From Pseudoxanthomonas japonensis (GTDB taxonomy: Bacteria; Pseudomonadota; Gammaproteobacteria; Xanthomonadales; Xanthomonadaceae), in contig NZ_PDWW01000020.1 in NCBI RefSeq assembly GCF_010093445.1, positions 1 to 64,000 of the forward strand: a stretch of 64,000 nt of DNA. Direction: 5' to 3'. Every line of letters starts with the position of its first letter. The stretch's first letter is position 1. A program made the position numbers and the translations under genes. This document shows positions 1 through 8,290 of the stretch, one piece after another. Under the pieces are notes generated by a model that saw only the letters and a program-made list of their open reading frames with translations, had not been told where the DNA came from and did not search any database.

Positions 1-30
1 CTGCCCGCCCACCCGACTGGATTAAGCGCC

Positions 31-1467
31 ATGACCGGGACGCAAGCCCCCGAACTGCCGACCGCGGCCGGCCCCGCCGTGACCGACCCCGCCCTCGTTC
101 CGCTGCCCATCGGCCGCCCCCGCGTGCCGGACCAGGTGCGGGGCAAGCTGTACATCAAGACCCACGGGTGCCAGATGAACGAGTACGACTCGGCCAAGAT
201 GGCCGACGTGCTCGCCGCCTCCGACGGCCTGGAGCTGACCGACAACCCCGAAGAAGCCGACGTGGTGCTGGTCAACACCTGCTCCATCCGCGAGAAGGCG
301 CAGGAGAAGGTGTTCAGCCAGCTCGGCCGCTGGAAGGCGCTGAAGGCCGGTGGCCGCGACGTCATCATCGGCGTCGGCGGCTGCGTGGCGTCGCAGGAAG
401 GCGAGGCCATCGTCAAGCGCGCACCGTACGTGGACCTGGTGTTCGGTCCCCAGACCTTGCACCGCCTGCCGGAGCTGATCCGCGCCCGCCGCGAGCAGAA
501 CAGGCCGCAGGTCGACATCAGCTTCCCCGAGATCGAGAAGTTCGACCGCCTGCCCGAGCCGCGTGCCGAAGGTCCGTCGGCATTCGTATCGATCATGGAA
601 GGCTGCTCGAAGTACTGCTCGTTCTGCGTGGTCCCCTACACCCGCGGCACCGAAGTCAGCCGGCCGTTCGAGGACGTGCTGGTGGAAGTGGCGCAACTCG
701 CCGCCCAGGGCGTGCGCGAGATCAACCTGCTCGGCCAGAACGTCAACGCCTACCGTGGTCCTTACGGCGATGGCGAGGTGGCAGACCTCGGCCTGCTGAT
801 CCGCACCATCGCCGAGATCGACGGCGTCGGCCGCATCCGCTTCACCACCTCGCACCCGCTTGAGTTCAGCGACTCGCTGGTGGACGCCTACCGCGACGTG
901 CCGCAACTGGCGAACTTCCTGCACCTGCCCGTGCAGGCCGGGAGCGACCGCGTGCTGTCGGCGATGAAGCGCGGCTACACGGCGCTGGAGTTCAAGCAGA
1001 AGATCCGCAAGCTGCGCGCGGTGCGGCAGGACATCTCGATCAGCTCGGACTTCATCGTCGGCTTCCCCGGCGAAACCGATGCCGATTTCGAGAAGACGAT
1101 GAAGCTGATCGAGGACGTCGGCTTCGACCAGAGCTTCAGCTTCATCTACTCGCGCCGCCCCGGTACGCCGGCCGCGGATCTGGAAGACGACACGACCGAT
1201 GCGGTGAAGCATGGGCGCCTGGACCGGCTGCAGCAGCACATCAACGCCTACGCCGCCGGCATCTCGCAGCGCATGGTCGGCACGGTGCAGTCGGTGCTGG
1301 TGGAAGGCCCGTCGAAGAAGAACCCGAACGAGCTGACCGGCAAGACCGAGAACATGCGCTCGGTGAACTTCCCCGGCCATCCGCGGCTGGTCGGCCAGTT
1401 CGTCGACGTGGTGATCACCGAGGCGCTGTCCAACTCGTTGCGCGGCCGCATCGCCGGCACCGACTGA
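31..1467 (+). CDS. miaB: MiaB tRNA methylthiotransferase
   Basis: A radical-SAM enzyme that adds a methylthio group to N6-isopentenyladenosine at position 37 of tRNAs reading U-initial codons. The 478-residue protein has the N-terminal UPF0004 domain with three cluster-binding cysteines (C47 in GCQMN, C84 in NTCS, C118 in GGCV), the radical-SAM motif CSKYCSFC (C192, C196, C199) and a C-terminal TRAM RNA-binding domain from about residue 415. All cysteines for both [4Fe-4S] clusters are present. The N-terminus is about 30 residues longer than in E. coli MiaB and Ala/Pro-rich, so a later start cannot be excluded. In many gammaproteobacteria miaB is followed directly by phoH; here an inverted exporter cluster lies between them. 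Confidence 0.97.
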   Translation: MTGTQAPELPTAAGPAVTDPALVPLPIGRPRVPDQVRGKLYIKTHGCQMNEYDSAKMADVLAASDGLELTDNPEEADVVLVNTCSIREKAQEKVFSQLGRWKALKAGGRDVIIGVGGCVASQEGEAIVKRAPYVDLVFGPQTLHRLPELIRARREQNRPQVDISFPEIEKFDRLPEPRAEGPSAFVSIMEGCSKYCSFCVVPYTRGTEVSRPFEDVLVEVAQLAAQGVREINLLGQNVNAYRGPYGDGEVADLGLLIRTIAEIDGVGRIRFTTSHPLEFSDSLVDAYRDVPQLANFLHLPVQAGSDRVLSAMKRGYTALEFKQKIRKLRAVRQDISISSDFIVGFPGETDADFEKTMKLIEDVGFDQSFSFIYSRRPGTPAADLEDDTTDAVKHGRLDRLQQHINAYAAGISQRMVGTVQSVLVEGPSKKNPNELTGKTENMRSVNFPGHPRLVGQFVDVVITEALSNSLRGRIAGTD

Positions 1468-1476
1468 GCCGATGGA

Positions 1477-1908
1477 TCAGCCGACAGCGGGCAGCGGCAC
1501 GCCGTCGCGTTCGTTGTCCCAGATCATGTGGATGATCTTCCAGCCGTCCTCGCCCTTGTAGAGCTGGATGCTGTTGATGCCGCGCCGCTCCGGCACGGCA
1601 TCGCCGGGCGCCGTACGCGCTTCGTACGCGCTCCAGACATGCGCGATGTTGCCAAACACGCGCACCTCGCGCCCGGTCTCGACCTCGAAGAAATCCATCT
1701 CCACCAGCAGTGCGTCCGCATTCGCGCGGTACTCCGCCAGCGTGAACGACAGGCGCCACGGTTTGCCGCCCGCATCGACGCCGGTACGGATCTGCCGGCA
1801 GTCCGGATGGAAGACCGCCTCCTGCGTCGACCAGTCACGGGGACCAGCCGGCCCGGAAATCATCGCGTACATGGCGTCCACCGCCTTGCCTATCGCCGCT
1901 TCGTCCAT
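1477..1908 (-). CDS. SnoaL/NTF2-like protein
   Basis: A 143-residue protein with the look of the NTF2-like (SnoaL_3/DUF4440) cone fold: an N-terminal helix (residues 3-20), a Trp-Ser-Thr segment, and late strands (SIQLYKGEDGWKIIHMIWDNE) typical of the family's C-terminal sheet. Members include ketosteroid isomerase-like enzymes and many non-catalytic small-molecule binders; no substrate can be read from the sequence. It lies 37 nt downstream of the ABC permease on the same strand with a GGAG upstream of ATG, so it may be the last gene of the exporter operon. It ends 9 nt from the convergent miaB stop. Confidence 0.8.
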   Translation of the reverse strand: MDEAAIGKAVDAMYAMISGPAGPRDWSTQEAVFHPDCRQIRTGVDAGGKPWRLSFTLAEYRANADALLVEMDFFEVETGREVRVFGNIAHVWSAYEARTAPGDAVPERRGINSIQLYKGEDGWKIIHMIWDNERDGVPLPAVG

Positions 1909-1945
1909 TACTCCATCTCCAGCTCCGGGCTGATGCGTCAGCCTA

Positions 1946-3031
1946 TCAGTCCAGCCGCTTGCGGAAGCGCAGGATCGCCGCCGACATCATCACCGCGGTG
2001 AAGGCCAGCAGCGCCAGCACGTCGGCCCACAGTTCCCACAGGCTGGCGCCGCGCAGCATGATGCCGCGGATCAGGCGCAGGAAATGCGTCAGCGGCAGCA
2101 CCTCGGCGATCCACTGCACGATCCTGGGCATCCCGGCGAACGGGAACATGAAACCGGACAGCAGGATCGACGGCAGGAAGATGAAGAACGTCATCTGCAT
2201 GGCCTGGAACTGCGATTGCGCGCGCGTGGAGATCAGCAGGCCCAGCGTAAGGTTGGCGACGATCAGCAGGCAGGCGGCGATGTAGACATGCAGCAGGCTG
2301 CCGCCCAGCGGCACCTGGAACAGCCACATGCCCAGCGCCAGCACCACCGTCGTCTGCACCAGGCCGATGGCAACGTACGGCAGCACCTTGCCGATCATCA
2401 GCTCGGCGCTGCTGACCGGCGTGGCGATCAGCAGTTCCATGTTGCCGCGTTCGCGCTCGCGCACGATGGCCACGCCGGTGAACAGCACCATGGTCATCGT
2501 CAGGATCACCCCGATCAGCCCCGGCACGATGTTCACCGCCGAGCGCCGTTGCGGGTTGTAGAAACCGACCACGCTGATGGTCCGCGTGGCCAGCGGACTG
2601 CTGCTGCCGTCCAGCGGCATCTGCGCCAGCTGCGCGGCGGCGCTCTGCACGGCGTTGTCGCTGCCGTCCACGAAAATCTGCACCGCCTCGCGGCCTTCTG
2701 CCCGACGGCGCGCGTAGTCCGGCGGGATGACGATGCCGATGCTGATCTCGCCGCGCCGCATCGCCTGCACCAGTTCCTGCGGCGTGGCGGCTTCCTGCGC
2801 AGGCGTGACCACGCCGGTGGCGACGATGTCCATCACCAGCGCACGCGAGGCGGCGGTGCGCGCCTGGTCGGCGATGCCGGCGGACAGGTCGCGCAGGTTG
2901 GTGTTGATCGCATAGCCGAACAGCAGCAGCTGCATCACCGGGATGCCGACGATCATCGCCAGGGTAATGCGGTCGCGGCGCATCTGCCGCAGCTCCTTGA
3001 CCATCACGGCCATCAGGCGTCGCAGGTTCAT
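1946..3031 (-). CDS. ABC-2 type permease (YbhR/YbhS-like)
   Basis: Membrane subunit of an ABC exporter. The 361-residue protein has the ABC-2 family pattern: a cytoplasmic N-terminus with KELRQMRRDR, one TM helix at about 25-45, a large extracytoplasmic loop to about 170, then five hydrophobic helices (about 180-345) with the usual charged RERERGNMELL loop. It resembles E. coli YbhR/YbhS. Its ATG overlaps the ATPase stop by 4 nt (ATGA), so translation is coupled. Only one permease is encoded here, whereas the E. coli ybh operon has two; this one probably works as a homodimer. Confidence 0.93.
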   Translation of the reverse strand: MNLRRLMAVMVKELRQMRRDRITLAMIVGIPVMQLLLFGYAINTNLRDLSAGIADQARTAASRALVMDIVATGVVTPAQEAATPQELVQAMRRGEISIGIVIPPDYARRRAEGREAVQIFVDGSDNAVQSAAAQLAQMPLDGSSSPLATRTISVVGFYNPQRRSAVNIVPGLIGVILTMTMVLFTGVAIVRERERGNMELLIATPVSSAELMIGKVLPYVAIGLVQTTVVLALGMWLFQVPLGGSLLHVYIAACLLIVANLTLGLLISTRAQSQFQAMQMTFFIFLPSILLSGFMFPFAGMPRIVQWIAEVLPLTHFLRLIRGIMLRGASLWELWADVLALLAFTAVMMSAAILRFRKRLD

Positions 3032-3981
3032 GCGGCCTCCTCGCGCGCCGGCTGGCCGCGCGTGGCCGACACGAAGACGTCCTCGAGGTTGGCCTGCGAG
3101 GCGGACACGCCCGCTTCAATGCCGGCGCTGCGCAGGCCCTGCGAGATGCGCGCGGAAGCATCGCCGTTCTCGGCCAGCAGCACGCGCAGCGCGTTGCCGA
3201 TCTGCGCCACGCTGATCACACCGTGCAGGCCCATCAGCACCTTCTGCGCCTGCCGCGGCTGTGCGGCGTCGACGACCAGCGTGCGTCCGGCGAGCTCGCC
3301 GGTCAGCGCATCCGGCGTGCCGTCCGCGACCAGCACGCCGCGGTCGAGGATGGCGATGCGGTGGCAGCGCTCCGCCTCGTCCATGTAGTGAGTCGACACC
3401 AGCAGCGTGGTGCCGGCATCGGCCAGCTCGAACAGCTTCTCCCAGAAGTCACGACGCGACTCCGGATCGACCGCGCTGGTCGGTTCGTCGAGGAACAGCA
3501 GTTCCGGCGAATGGATGACGGCACCGGCCAGGGCGAGCCGCTGCTTCTGGCCGCCGCTCATTGTGCCGGCCAACTGCTTCTGTCGATCCTGGAAGTGGTA
3601 GTGCTCGACCAGCTCGTCGATGCGGCGCTTCGCCTGCGCGTGCGGGATGTCCTGCACCGCGGCGAGGAATTCCAGGTTCTCGCGCACCGTCAGGTCTTCG
3701 AACAGCGAGAACTTCTGGGTCATGTAACCGATGCGCGTGCGCAGCTGTTCCGCCTGCTCCGGGATGCGCAGGCCGAGCACGTCGATCTCGCCGGCGCTGG
3801 GCGTCAGCAGGCCGCAGAGCATGCGGATGGTGGTGGACTTGCCGGAACCGTTCGGGCCGAGGAAGCCGTAGACGTTGCGCTTCGGCACGTCGAGGTCGAC
3901 GTCGTTGACGGCGACCAGCGCGCCGAAGCGCTTGGTCAGGCCGCGGACGCGGATCGCGGGATCGCCGTCACTCGTCGCCAT
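3028..3981 (-). CDS. ABC exporter ATP-binding protein (YbhF-like)
   Basis: Nucleotide-binding subunit of the exporter. In the 317-residue protein Walker A is GPNGSGKST (42-50), the signature is MSGGQ (141-145), and Walker B LFLDEP (162-167) is followed by the H-loop STHYMDEAERC. The C-terminal 80 residues are the extension common in drug/antibiotic-type exporters. I start at the ATG at 3981; the longer ORF adds eight residues (MRRCRWCP) that look unlike the family and extend the overlap with the adaptor gene. E. coli YbhF carries two such domains in one chain; here there is one. Confidence 0.94.
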   Translation of the reverse strand: MATSDGDPAIRVRGLTKRFGALVAVNDVDLDVPKRNVYGFLGPNGSGKSTTIRMLCGLLTPSAGEIDVLGLRIPEQAEQLRTRIGYMTQKFSLFEDLTVRENLEFLAAVQDIPHAQAKRRIDELVEHYHFQDRQKQLAGTMSGGQKQRLALAGAVIHSPELLFLDEPTSAVDPESRRDFWEKLFELADAGTTLLVSTHYMDEAERCHRIAILDRGVLVADGTPDALTGELAGRTLVVDAAQPRQAQKVLMGLHGVISVAQIGNALRVLLAENGDASARISQGLRSAGIEAGVSASQANLEDVFVSATRGQPAREEAA

Positions 3982-4927
3982 CGGACACCACCTGCAGCGG
4001 CGCACCGACCGGCAGGTCGGACGCCTCCTTGCCCAGGCTGATCTCTGCCAGATAGCTGAGCCGTGCCGCGTCCTGGCCGGTGAGTGCGAAGTACGGGGTG
4101 AAGCTGGGTTCGCTGCGGATCATCCGCACGCGACCGGCATAGGTCTTCTGCTGACCATCCAGACGCACCTGTACCGTGTCGCCGACCTTGAGCCGGTTGC
4201 GCAGCGCCTGTGGCAGGTAGACGCGCGCATAAGGCGCTTCGCCGACCAGCAGCACTGCCAGCGGCGCACCGACCGGCGCCTGGTCGCCGAGCTTGTACGG
4301 CAGGCTGTCGATACGGCCGGCGCGCGGCGCGACCACGCTGAGCTTGTCCAGCGTCACCGCCTGTACGCTCGCCTGCGCGTCAGCGGAGGCGACGGCGGCC
4401 ACGCCCTGCGCGACCTGCTCGCTGCGCGTGCCGCGCTCCAGTTCCAACAGTGCGGCCTGCGCCAGCTGCACCTGTGCCTGCGCGCTCTGCGACGCGGCGC
4501 GTGCGCGGTCCACCTCGGAGGCGGCGACCAGTTGCTGGCGCCCGAGCGGTTGCAGGCGTGCGTAGTAGGCATCGGCATCGCGGGCCTGCGCCTGTGCGGC
4601 GGCCAGGCTGGCGCGCGCCTGCGCGATGTCCTCGCGGCGTGGACCGGCGCGCAGCTCCGCCAGTGCTTCGCGGCTCTGCGTGGCCTGCGCCTGCGCCGCC
4701 GCCAGCTGCGACTGCGTGCGCGTCAGCTCGAGTTGCAACAGCGGTGCGCCGGCGGCGACCTGCTGGCCTTCGCGCACGTCGATGCGCACGATCTTCTCGG
4801 CCACCGGCGACGGCAGCGTCACCCGGTCCCATTCCAGCGTGCCCATGGCCTGTGGTGCGTCGGCCTTGCAGCCAGCCAGCAGGAGCAGTGCGGAGGCGAA
4901 GGCCAAACAGGTCAGTTCATTTCGCAT
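3968..4927 (-). CDS. HlyD-family periplasmic adaptor lipoprotein
   Basis: Membrane-fusion (adaptor) subunit linking the ABC exporter to an outer-membrane channel, like E. coli YbhG. The 319-residue protein begins with a lipoprotein signal ending LLLLAGC, then a biotinyl-lipoyl-like half (TLPSPVAEKIVRIDVREGQ), a long coiled-coil hairpin rich in Ala/Gln (about 85-190) and the second lipoyl/beta-barrel half with GDQAPVGAPL. The start at 4927 puts the signal peptide at the N-terminus; a longer in-frame start at 4945 adds MDWSWT. The gene overlaps the TetR gene upstream by 11 nt and the ATPase gene downstream by 14 nt. No outer-membrane factor gene is in the window. Confidence 0.92.
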   Translation of the reverse strand: MRNELTCLAFASALLLLAGCKADAPQAMGTLEWDRVTLPSPVAEKIVRIDVREGQQVAAGAPLLQLELTRTQSQLAAAQAQATQSREALAELRAGPRREDIAQARASLAAAQAQARDADAYYARLQPLGRQQLVAASEVDRARAASQSAQAQVQLAQAALLELERGTRSEQVAQGVAAVASADAQASVQAVTLDKLSVVAPRAGRIDSLPYKLGDQAPVGAPLAVLLVGEAPYARVYLPQALRNRLKVGDTVQVRLDGQQKTYAGRVRMIRSEPSFTPYFALTGQDAARLSYLAEISLGKEASDLPVGAPLQVVSDGDE

Positions 4928-5618
4928 GGTCCAGCTCCAGTCCACGGTCCAGCAGCACCAGCGTGTGCCGGCGCAGGTCGTCGAAGTCGATGTCGTCGGC
5001 GCCGAACAGCTGGCGCCAGATCGGCGCGCTCGCCATCGGGAACATGGTCAGCCCGATCAGCGACACCATCAGCAGGCGCGGATCGAGGTCGGGATTGAGC
5101 TGCCCCGCCTGCTGCGCGGCGGCGAAGCGGCCCGCCATCATCTTCGGAAGCATCGGGCCGACCTGGCTGATCATCATGTCGCGCAGCGCGCCGCCTTCGC
5201 AGAGGATCTCGCGCACCCACAGCGTCGGCAGCCACGGATGCTGCGCGACCACGCCGCCGATACCGTGCACGAAGCCCGCGACCAGCGCGGCCACATCGCC
5301 ATCGCCGGCCTGTATCACCGGTGCGCGCATCTGCGCCACCACCGGCAGCAGCCGTTCGGCCACCACCGCCTGCTGCAGCTGCGCCTTGTCGCCGAAGTAG
5401 TAGTGAACCAGCGCGGGCGTGACGTGGGCCTCGCTGGCGATGTCGCGCAGCGAACTGGCGGCGATGCCCTTGCGGACGAAGCAGGCCAGCGCGGCGTCGA
5501 GCAGCGTCGCGCGCAGGTCGGCCGACTCGGCCGTGGGCCGGCGTCCACGGGCGCGCTTGCGGGGAGCGGGATCGGGGCGTGTTACGGCCGGGGATGCGGG
5601 GGGCGTTGACTTCTTCAT
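4917..5618 (-). CDS. TetR/AcrR-family regulator (CecR-like)
   Basis: A transcriptional repressor of the TetR family, probably controlling the exporter it heads. The 233-residue protein has a basic, Pro-rich tail (1-30), then the helix-turn-helix: LLDAALACFVRKGIAASS, LRDIASEAHVTPALVHYYFG, ending in the family's YYFGDK. The C-terminal domain resembles DUF1956/CecR-type ligand domains. Gene order (regulator, adaptor, ATPase, permease) parallels the E. coli cecR-ybhGFSR cluster, linked there to sensitivity to some antibiotics; ligand and substrate here are unknown. An A/T-rich repeated sequence sits 7 nt upstream of its start codon. Confidence 0.92.
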   Translation of the reverse strand: MKKSTPPASPAVTRPDPAPRKRARGRRPTAESADLRATLLDAALACFVRKGIAASSLRDIASEAHVTPALVHYYFGDKAQLQQAVVAERLLPVVAQMRAPVIQAGDGDVAALVAGFVHGIGGVVAQHPWLPTLWVREILCEGGALRDMMISQVGPMLPKMMAGRFAAAQQAGQLNPDLDPRLLMVSLIGLTMFPMASAPIWRQLFGADDIDFDDLRRHTLVLLDRGLELDHAK

Positions 5619-5624
5619 GGCGGC

Positions 5625-5648
5625 ATTTAATTTTCTATTTAATTAAAT
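5625..5648. promoter_or_regulatory. Probable TetR operator, A/T-rich tandem 12-mers
   Basis: Two adjacent 12-mers, ATTTAATTTTCT (5625-5636) and ATTTAATTAAAT (5637-5648). The second is a perfect palindrome; the first shares its initial eight bases. They stand out from the GC-rich surroundings and lie just upstream of the TetR gene start (minus strand). This is where an autorepressor of this family usually binds. The assignment rests on position, symmetry and composition only. Confidence 0.55.
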
Positions 5649-5717
5649 CTCAACCCCTGTCCGACGGACGGCATTGATGCGGCTTTCCCGGGCAGCGGGT
5701 TACCCTGCTGGCCCGTC

Positions 5718-6062
5718 TTGCAATCGCCAGGAATCGCCGCCATTTCCTCCGACAGCCCGCGCCTGTGGGTGTTCACCCTGGAAGCCCGTCCGCTGCACGA
5801 CAGCCCCGATTTCGCCGAGGCCGGTGGCGCCTTCATCACCTGCTACCTGCGGCCCGGCTTCGCCGCGGACCCCATGCGCCGCGCGGTCGAATTCGTCCGT
5901 GAGCAGAAGTGGGAAGTGATCGCGGTGGAGGACGAGCCGCTGCAGATCGAGCGTCATGACGCGCCCGAGGCCGAACACTTCGACCAGGCCCTCGTCGACG
6001 ACGAGGTATACGTTTTCCACCAGTGGCCGGTCGACGACGCGGACGACCAGACCCGGCACTGA
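5718..6062 (+). CDS. Conserved small cytosolic protein, unknown function
   Basis: A 114-residue acidic protein that I cannot assign to a named family. It reads as a compact alpha/beta protein: strand LWVFTLEARPL, a segment AFITCYLRPGF, a helix DPMRRAVEFVREQKW, strand EVIAVEDEPLQI and a C-terminal acidic tail. The codon pattern is that of a real gene and no other frame competes. The start is a TTG at 5718; no in-frame ATG precedes Met53. It ends 29 nt before phoH, on the same strand, so it may be the first gene of the phoH-ybeY-corC run. Confidence 0.7.
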   Translation: MQSPGIAAISSDSPRLWVFTLEARPLHDSPDFAEAGGAFITCYLRPGFAADPMRRAVEFVREQKWEVIAVEDEPLQIERHDAPEAEHFDQALVDDEVYVFHQWPVDDADDQTRH

Positions 6063-6091
6063 TTCGACACCATGAGACCCCTGCCCGCCCC

Positions 6092-7078
6092 ATGACTGCC
6101 CCCAGCCACCACGAATTCACGCTGCAGCCCGAGAACGTCGAGCGACTCGCCAACCTGGCCGGGCCGTTCGACGCGCACCTGCGCCAGATCGAACTGCGCC
6201 TGGGCGTGGAGATCGCCAACCGCGGCGCCATCTTCCGCGTCACCGGGCCGGAGAAGTCCGCCGCCGCCGCCGAGAAGCTGCTGCATGCGCTGTACGACGA
6301 GACCGCCAGCGAGACCTTCGACAGCGAGGCGATCCACCTGCGCCTGAATGCGGCCAACGTCGACCGCATCGCCGACGAGGACTACCAGCCGCAGGACGTG
6401 GCCATCAAGGTCAAGCGCGGCACGGTGCGCGGCCGCGGCGCCAACCAGGCGAAGTACCTGCATGCCATCGCGACGCACGACATCAACTTCGGCATCGGCC
6501 CGGCCGGCACCGGCAAGACCTTCCTGGCGGTGGCCAGCGCGGTCGAGGCGCTGAACGAGTCGCGCGTGCAGCGGTTGATCCTGGTGCGTCCGGCGGTGGA
6601 GGCCGGCGAGAAGCTCGGTTTCCTGCCGGGCGACCTGAGCCAGAAGGTCGATCCCTACCTGCGCCCGCTGTACGACGCGCTGTACGAAATGCTGGGCGTG
6701 GAGAAGGTGGTCAAGCTGCTGGAGAAGAACGTCATCGAGATCGCGCCACTGGCCTACATGCGCGGCCGCACGCTCAACGATGCGTTCGTCATCCTCGACG
6801 AGGCGCAGAACACCACCATCGAACAGATGAAGATGTTCCTGACGCGTATCGGCTACGGCAGCACGGCCGTCGTCACCGGCGACCTGACCCAGATCGACCT
6901 GCCCAAGCACCAGAAGTCCGGCCTGAAGGACGCGCTGGAGGTGCTGCGCGGCGTCGACGGCATCTCGTTCAACTTCTTCACCAGCCGCGATGTGGTGCGT
7001 CATCCGCTGGTGGCGAAGATCGTGCGGGCTTACGATGCACGCGACGGCAAGGATCCCGACGTCGAGCCGGCCCCGTGA
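6092..7078 (+). CDS. phoH: PhoH-family ATPase (YbeZ)
   Basis: PhoH-like P-loop ATPase, often linked to RNA metabolism together with YbeY. The 328-residue protein has an N-terminal KH-like segment (about 1-90) and a PhoH domain with Walker A GPAGTGKT (136-143) and Walker B-like [10 protein letters not shown] take the ATG at 6092, since the longer ORF adds 23 Arg/Pro-rich residues with no family counterpart. The usual partner ybeY follows after a palindromic repeat; corC completes the conserved ybeZ-ybeY-corC order. Confidence 0.95.
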   Translation: MTAPSHHEFTLQPENVERLANLAGPFDAHLRQIELRLGVEIANRGAIFRVTGPEKSAAAAEKLLHALYDETASETFDSEAIHLRLNAANVDRIADEDYQPQDVAIKVKRGTVRGRGANQAKYLHAIATHDINFGIGPAGTGKTFLAVASAVEALNESRVQRLILVRPAVEAGEKLGFLPGDLSQKVDPYLRPLYDALYEMLGVEKVVKLLEKNVIEIAPLAYMRGRTLNDAFVILDEAQNTTIEQMKMFLTRIGYGSTAVVTGDLTQIDLPKHQKSGLKDALEVLRGVDGISFNFFTSRDVVRHPLVAKIVRAYDARDGKDPDVEPAP

Positions 7079-7083
7079 TGGCC

Positions 7084-7159
7084 GTAGAGTCGAGCTTGCT
7101 CGACTGCTTTGCTTCGCGGGATGATGACGCCATGCGCAGTCGAGCAAGCTCGACTCTAC
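7084..7159. repeat. GTAG-type palindromic repeat pair (REP)
   Basis: Two 24-nt arms, 7084-7107 and 7136-7159, are exact reverse complements. Each begins or ends with GTAG/CTAC and itself contains a hairpin, AGTCGAGC-TT-GCTCGACT. This head-to-head arrangement and the GTAG tetranucleotide match the REP elements described in Stenotrophomonas (SMAG family) and other xanthomonads, which are thought to be mobilised by RAYT transposases. It lies between phoH and ybeY. Confidence 0.8.
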
Positions 7160-7172
7160 CGAGGCAAACCCC

Positions 7173-7661
7173 ATGACCCAAGGCCCCGTCCGTCTCGAAG
7201 TCGCGGTCAACTATGCGCTGCCGCGTGCCGGCATTCCGTCCGCGGTGAGTTTCCGCAAATGGGTGGCCGCCGCGCTGAAGGGCCGCATTCGCGAAGCCGA
7301 CCTGGCCATCCGCATCGTCGACAGCAAGGAGGGCCGCGCGCTCAACCGGCACTACCGCGGTCGCGACTACGCGACCAACGTGCTCAGCTTCCCGGCCGAG
7401 ATGGCCGAAGGCGTCAAGCTGCCGAAGGGCGTGAAGATGCCGCTGCTCGGCGACCTGGTGATCTGCGCGCCGGTCGTCGCGCGCGAGGCCAAGGAACAGA
7501 AGAAGCCCCTGGCCGCGCACTACGCGCACATGACCGTGCACGGCACGCTGCACCTGCTCGGCTGGGACCACGAAGACGACAAGGAGGCCGAGTGCATGGA
7601 ACAGCTGGAGCGCGAGATCCTGTCCGAACTCGGCATCGCCGACCCCTACGCGGAAGACTGA
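7173..7661 (+). CDS. ybeY: YbeY rRNA-maturation endoribonuclease
   Basis: Metal-dependent single-strand endoribonuclease used in 16S rRNA 3'-end maturation and ribosome quality control. The 162-residue protein carries the UPF0054 signature [11 protein letters not shown], with the three zinc-binding histidines at 123, 127 and 133, and the conserved ATNVLSFP segment (67-74). Length agrees with the family. A secreted protein of unknown function starts 4 nt downstream and is probably co-transcribed. Confidence 0.96.
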   Translation: MTQGPVRLEVAVNYALPRAGIPSAVSFRKWVAAALKGRIREADLAIRIVDSKEGRALNRHYRGRDYATNVLSFPAEMAEGVKLPKGVKMPLLGDLVICAPVVAREAKEQKKPLAAHYAHMTVHGTLHLLGWDHEDDKEAECMEQLEREILSELGIADPYAED

Positions 7662-7665
7662 TCCC

Positions 7666-8250
7666 ATGCTGCGTGCCGTCTGTTTCGCGCCTCTGCTGGC
7701 GCTGTGCCTCCCGCTGTCCGCCGCCGCACAGGATGCGCGCCCCGATCTCGCGGCGCTGATCGAATGCCGGGGCGACCTGGGCCAGCTCGCGGCGATCGCG
7801 CCGCTGCTGGAAGATCCGCTGAAAGCGGTCGCGCTGGGCTGGCAACCGCTACCGCAGGCGAACATGTTCATGAGCGAGTACCGCCTGCTCGCCCCGGTGC
7901 GGGTGTTCGGGCACGACACGGACCACATCGCCTTCTCCGGCGGCGGCGTCGTCGCCGTGCTCGATCTGCCCGATCCGCGTCCGCTGGCGAAGCAGCTCCA
8001 GCTGGAGACCGCCGTCGACACGCCGGCCAAGGCCATGTTCGGCAAGGAAGTGCGCAGCGAGGAGGTCAGCGACCCGGCCACGGGCAAGGTGCTGATCGAC
8101 TCGGCCGTGCTCAACGTCAGCAACGTGTCCTCGCACCCCGGCAAGACGCTGGCGGGCTGCAGCTACAGCCTGGACCTGCCGGGGGACGAGGCCGACGAGG
8201 ACGGTGGGGACGAGGCGGCACCGCCTGCGCCGGCCGCCCAACCGGGTTAG
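7666..8250 (+). CDS. Secreted protein of unknown function
   Basis: A 194-residue protein with a clear Sec signal peptide (MLRAVCFAPLLALCLPLSAAAQ, cleavage near residue 22). The mature part has two cysteines (in IECRGD and AGCSYS) that could form a disulfide, several short beta-rich segments, and a C-terminal Asp/Glu then Ala/Pro-rich tail. I recognise no domain. It starts 4 nt after ybeY and ends 40 nt before corC, so it is embedded in a housekeeping operon. Periplasmic location is inferred from the signal peptide. Confidence 0.75.
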   Translation: MLRAVCFAPLLALCLPLSAAAQDARPDLAALIECRGDLGQLAAIAPLLEDPLKAVALGWQPLPQANMFMSEYRLLAPVRVFGHDTDHIAFSGGGVVAVLDLPDPRPLAKQLQLETAVDTPAKAMFGKEVRSEEVSDPATGKVLIDSAVLNVSNVSSHPGKTLAGCSYSLDLPGDEADEDGGDEAAPPAPAAQPG

Positions 8251-8290
8251 ACTGAACGCCACGCCCCAGCGGGGCGACCGCTCCCGAGAG

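Noticed and set aside
22-1380. A 452-codon open frame antisense to miaB
   Set aside because: A shadow of miaB on the opposite strand; the sense product has all MiaB motifs.
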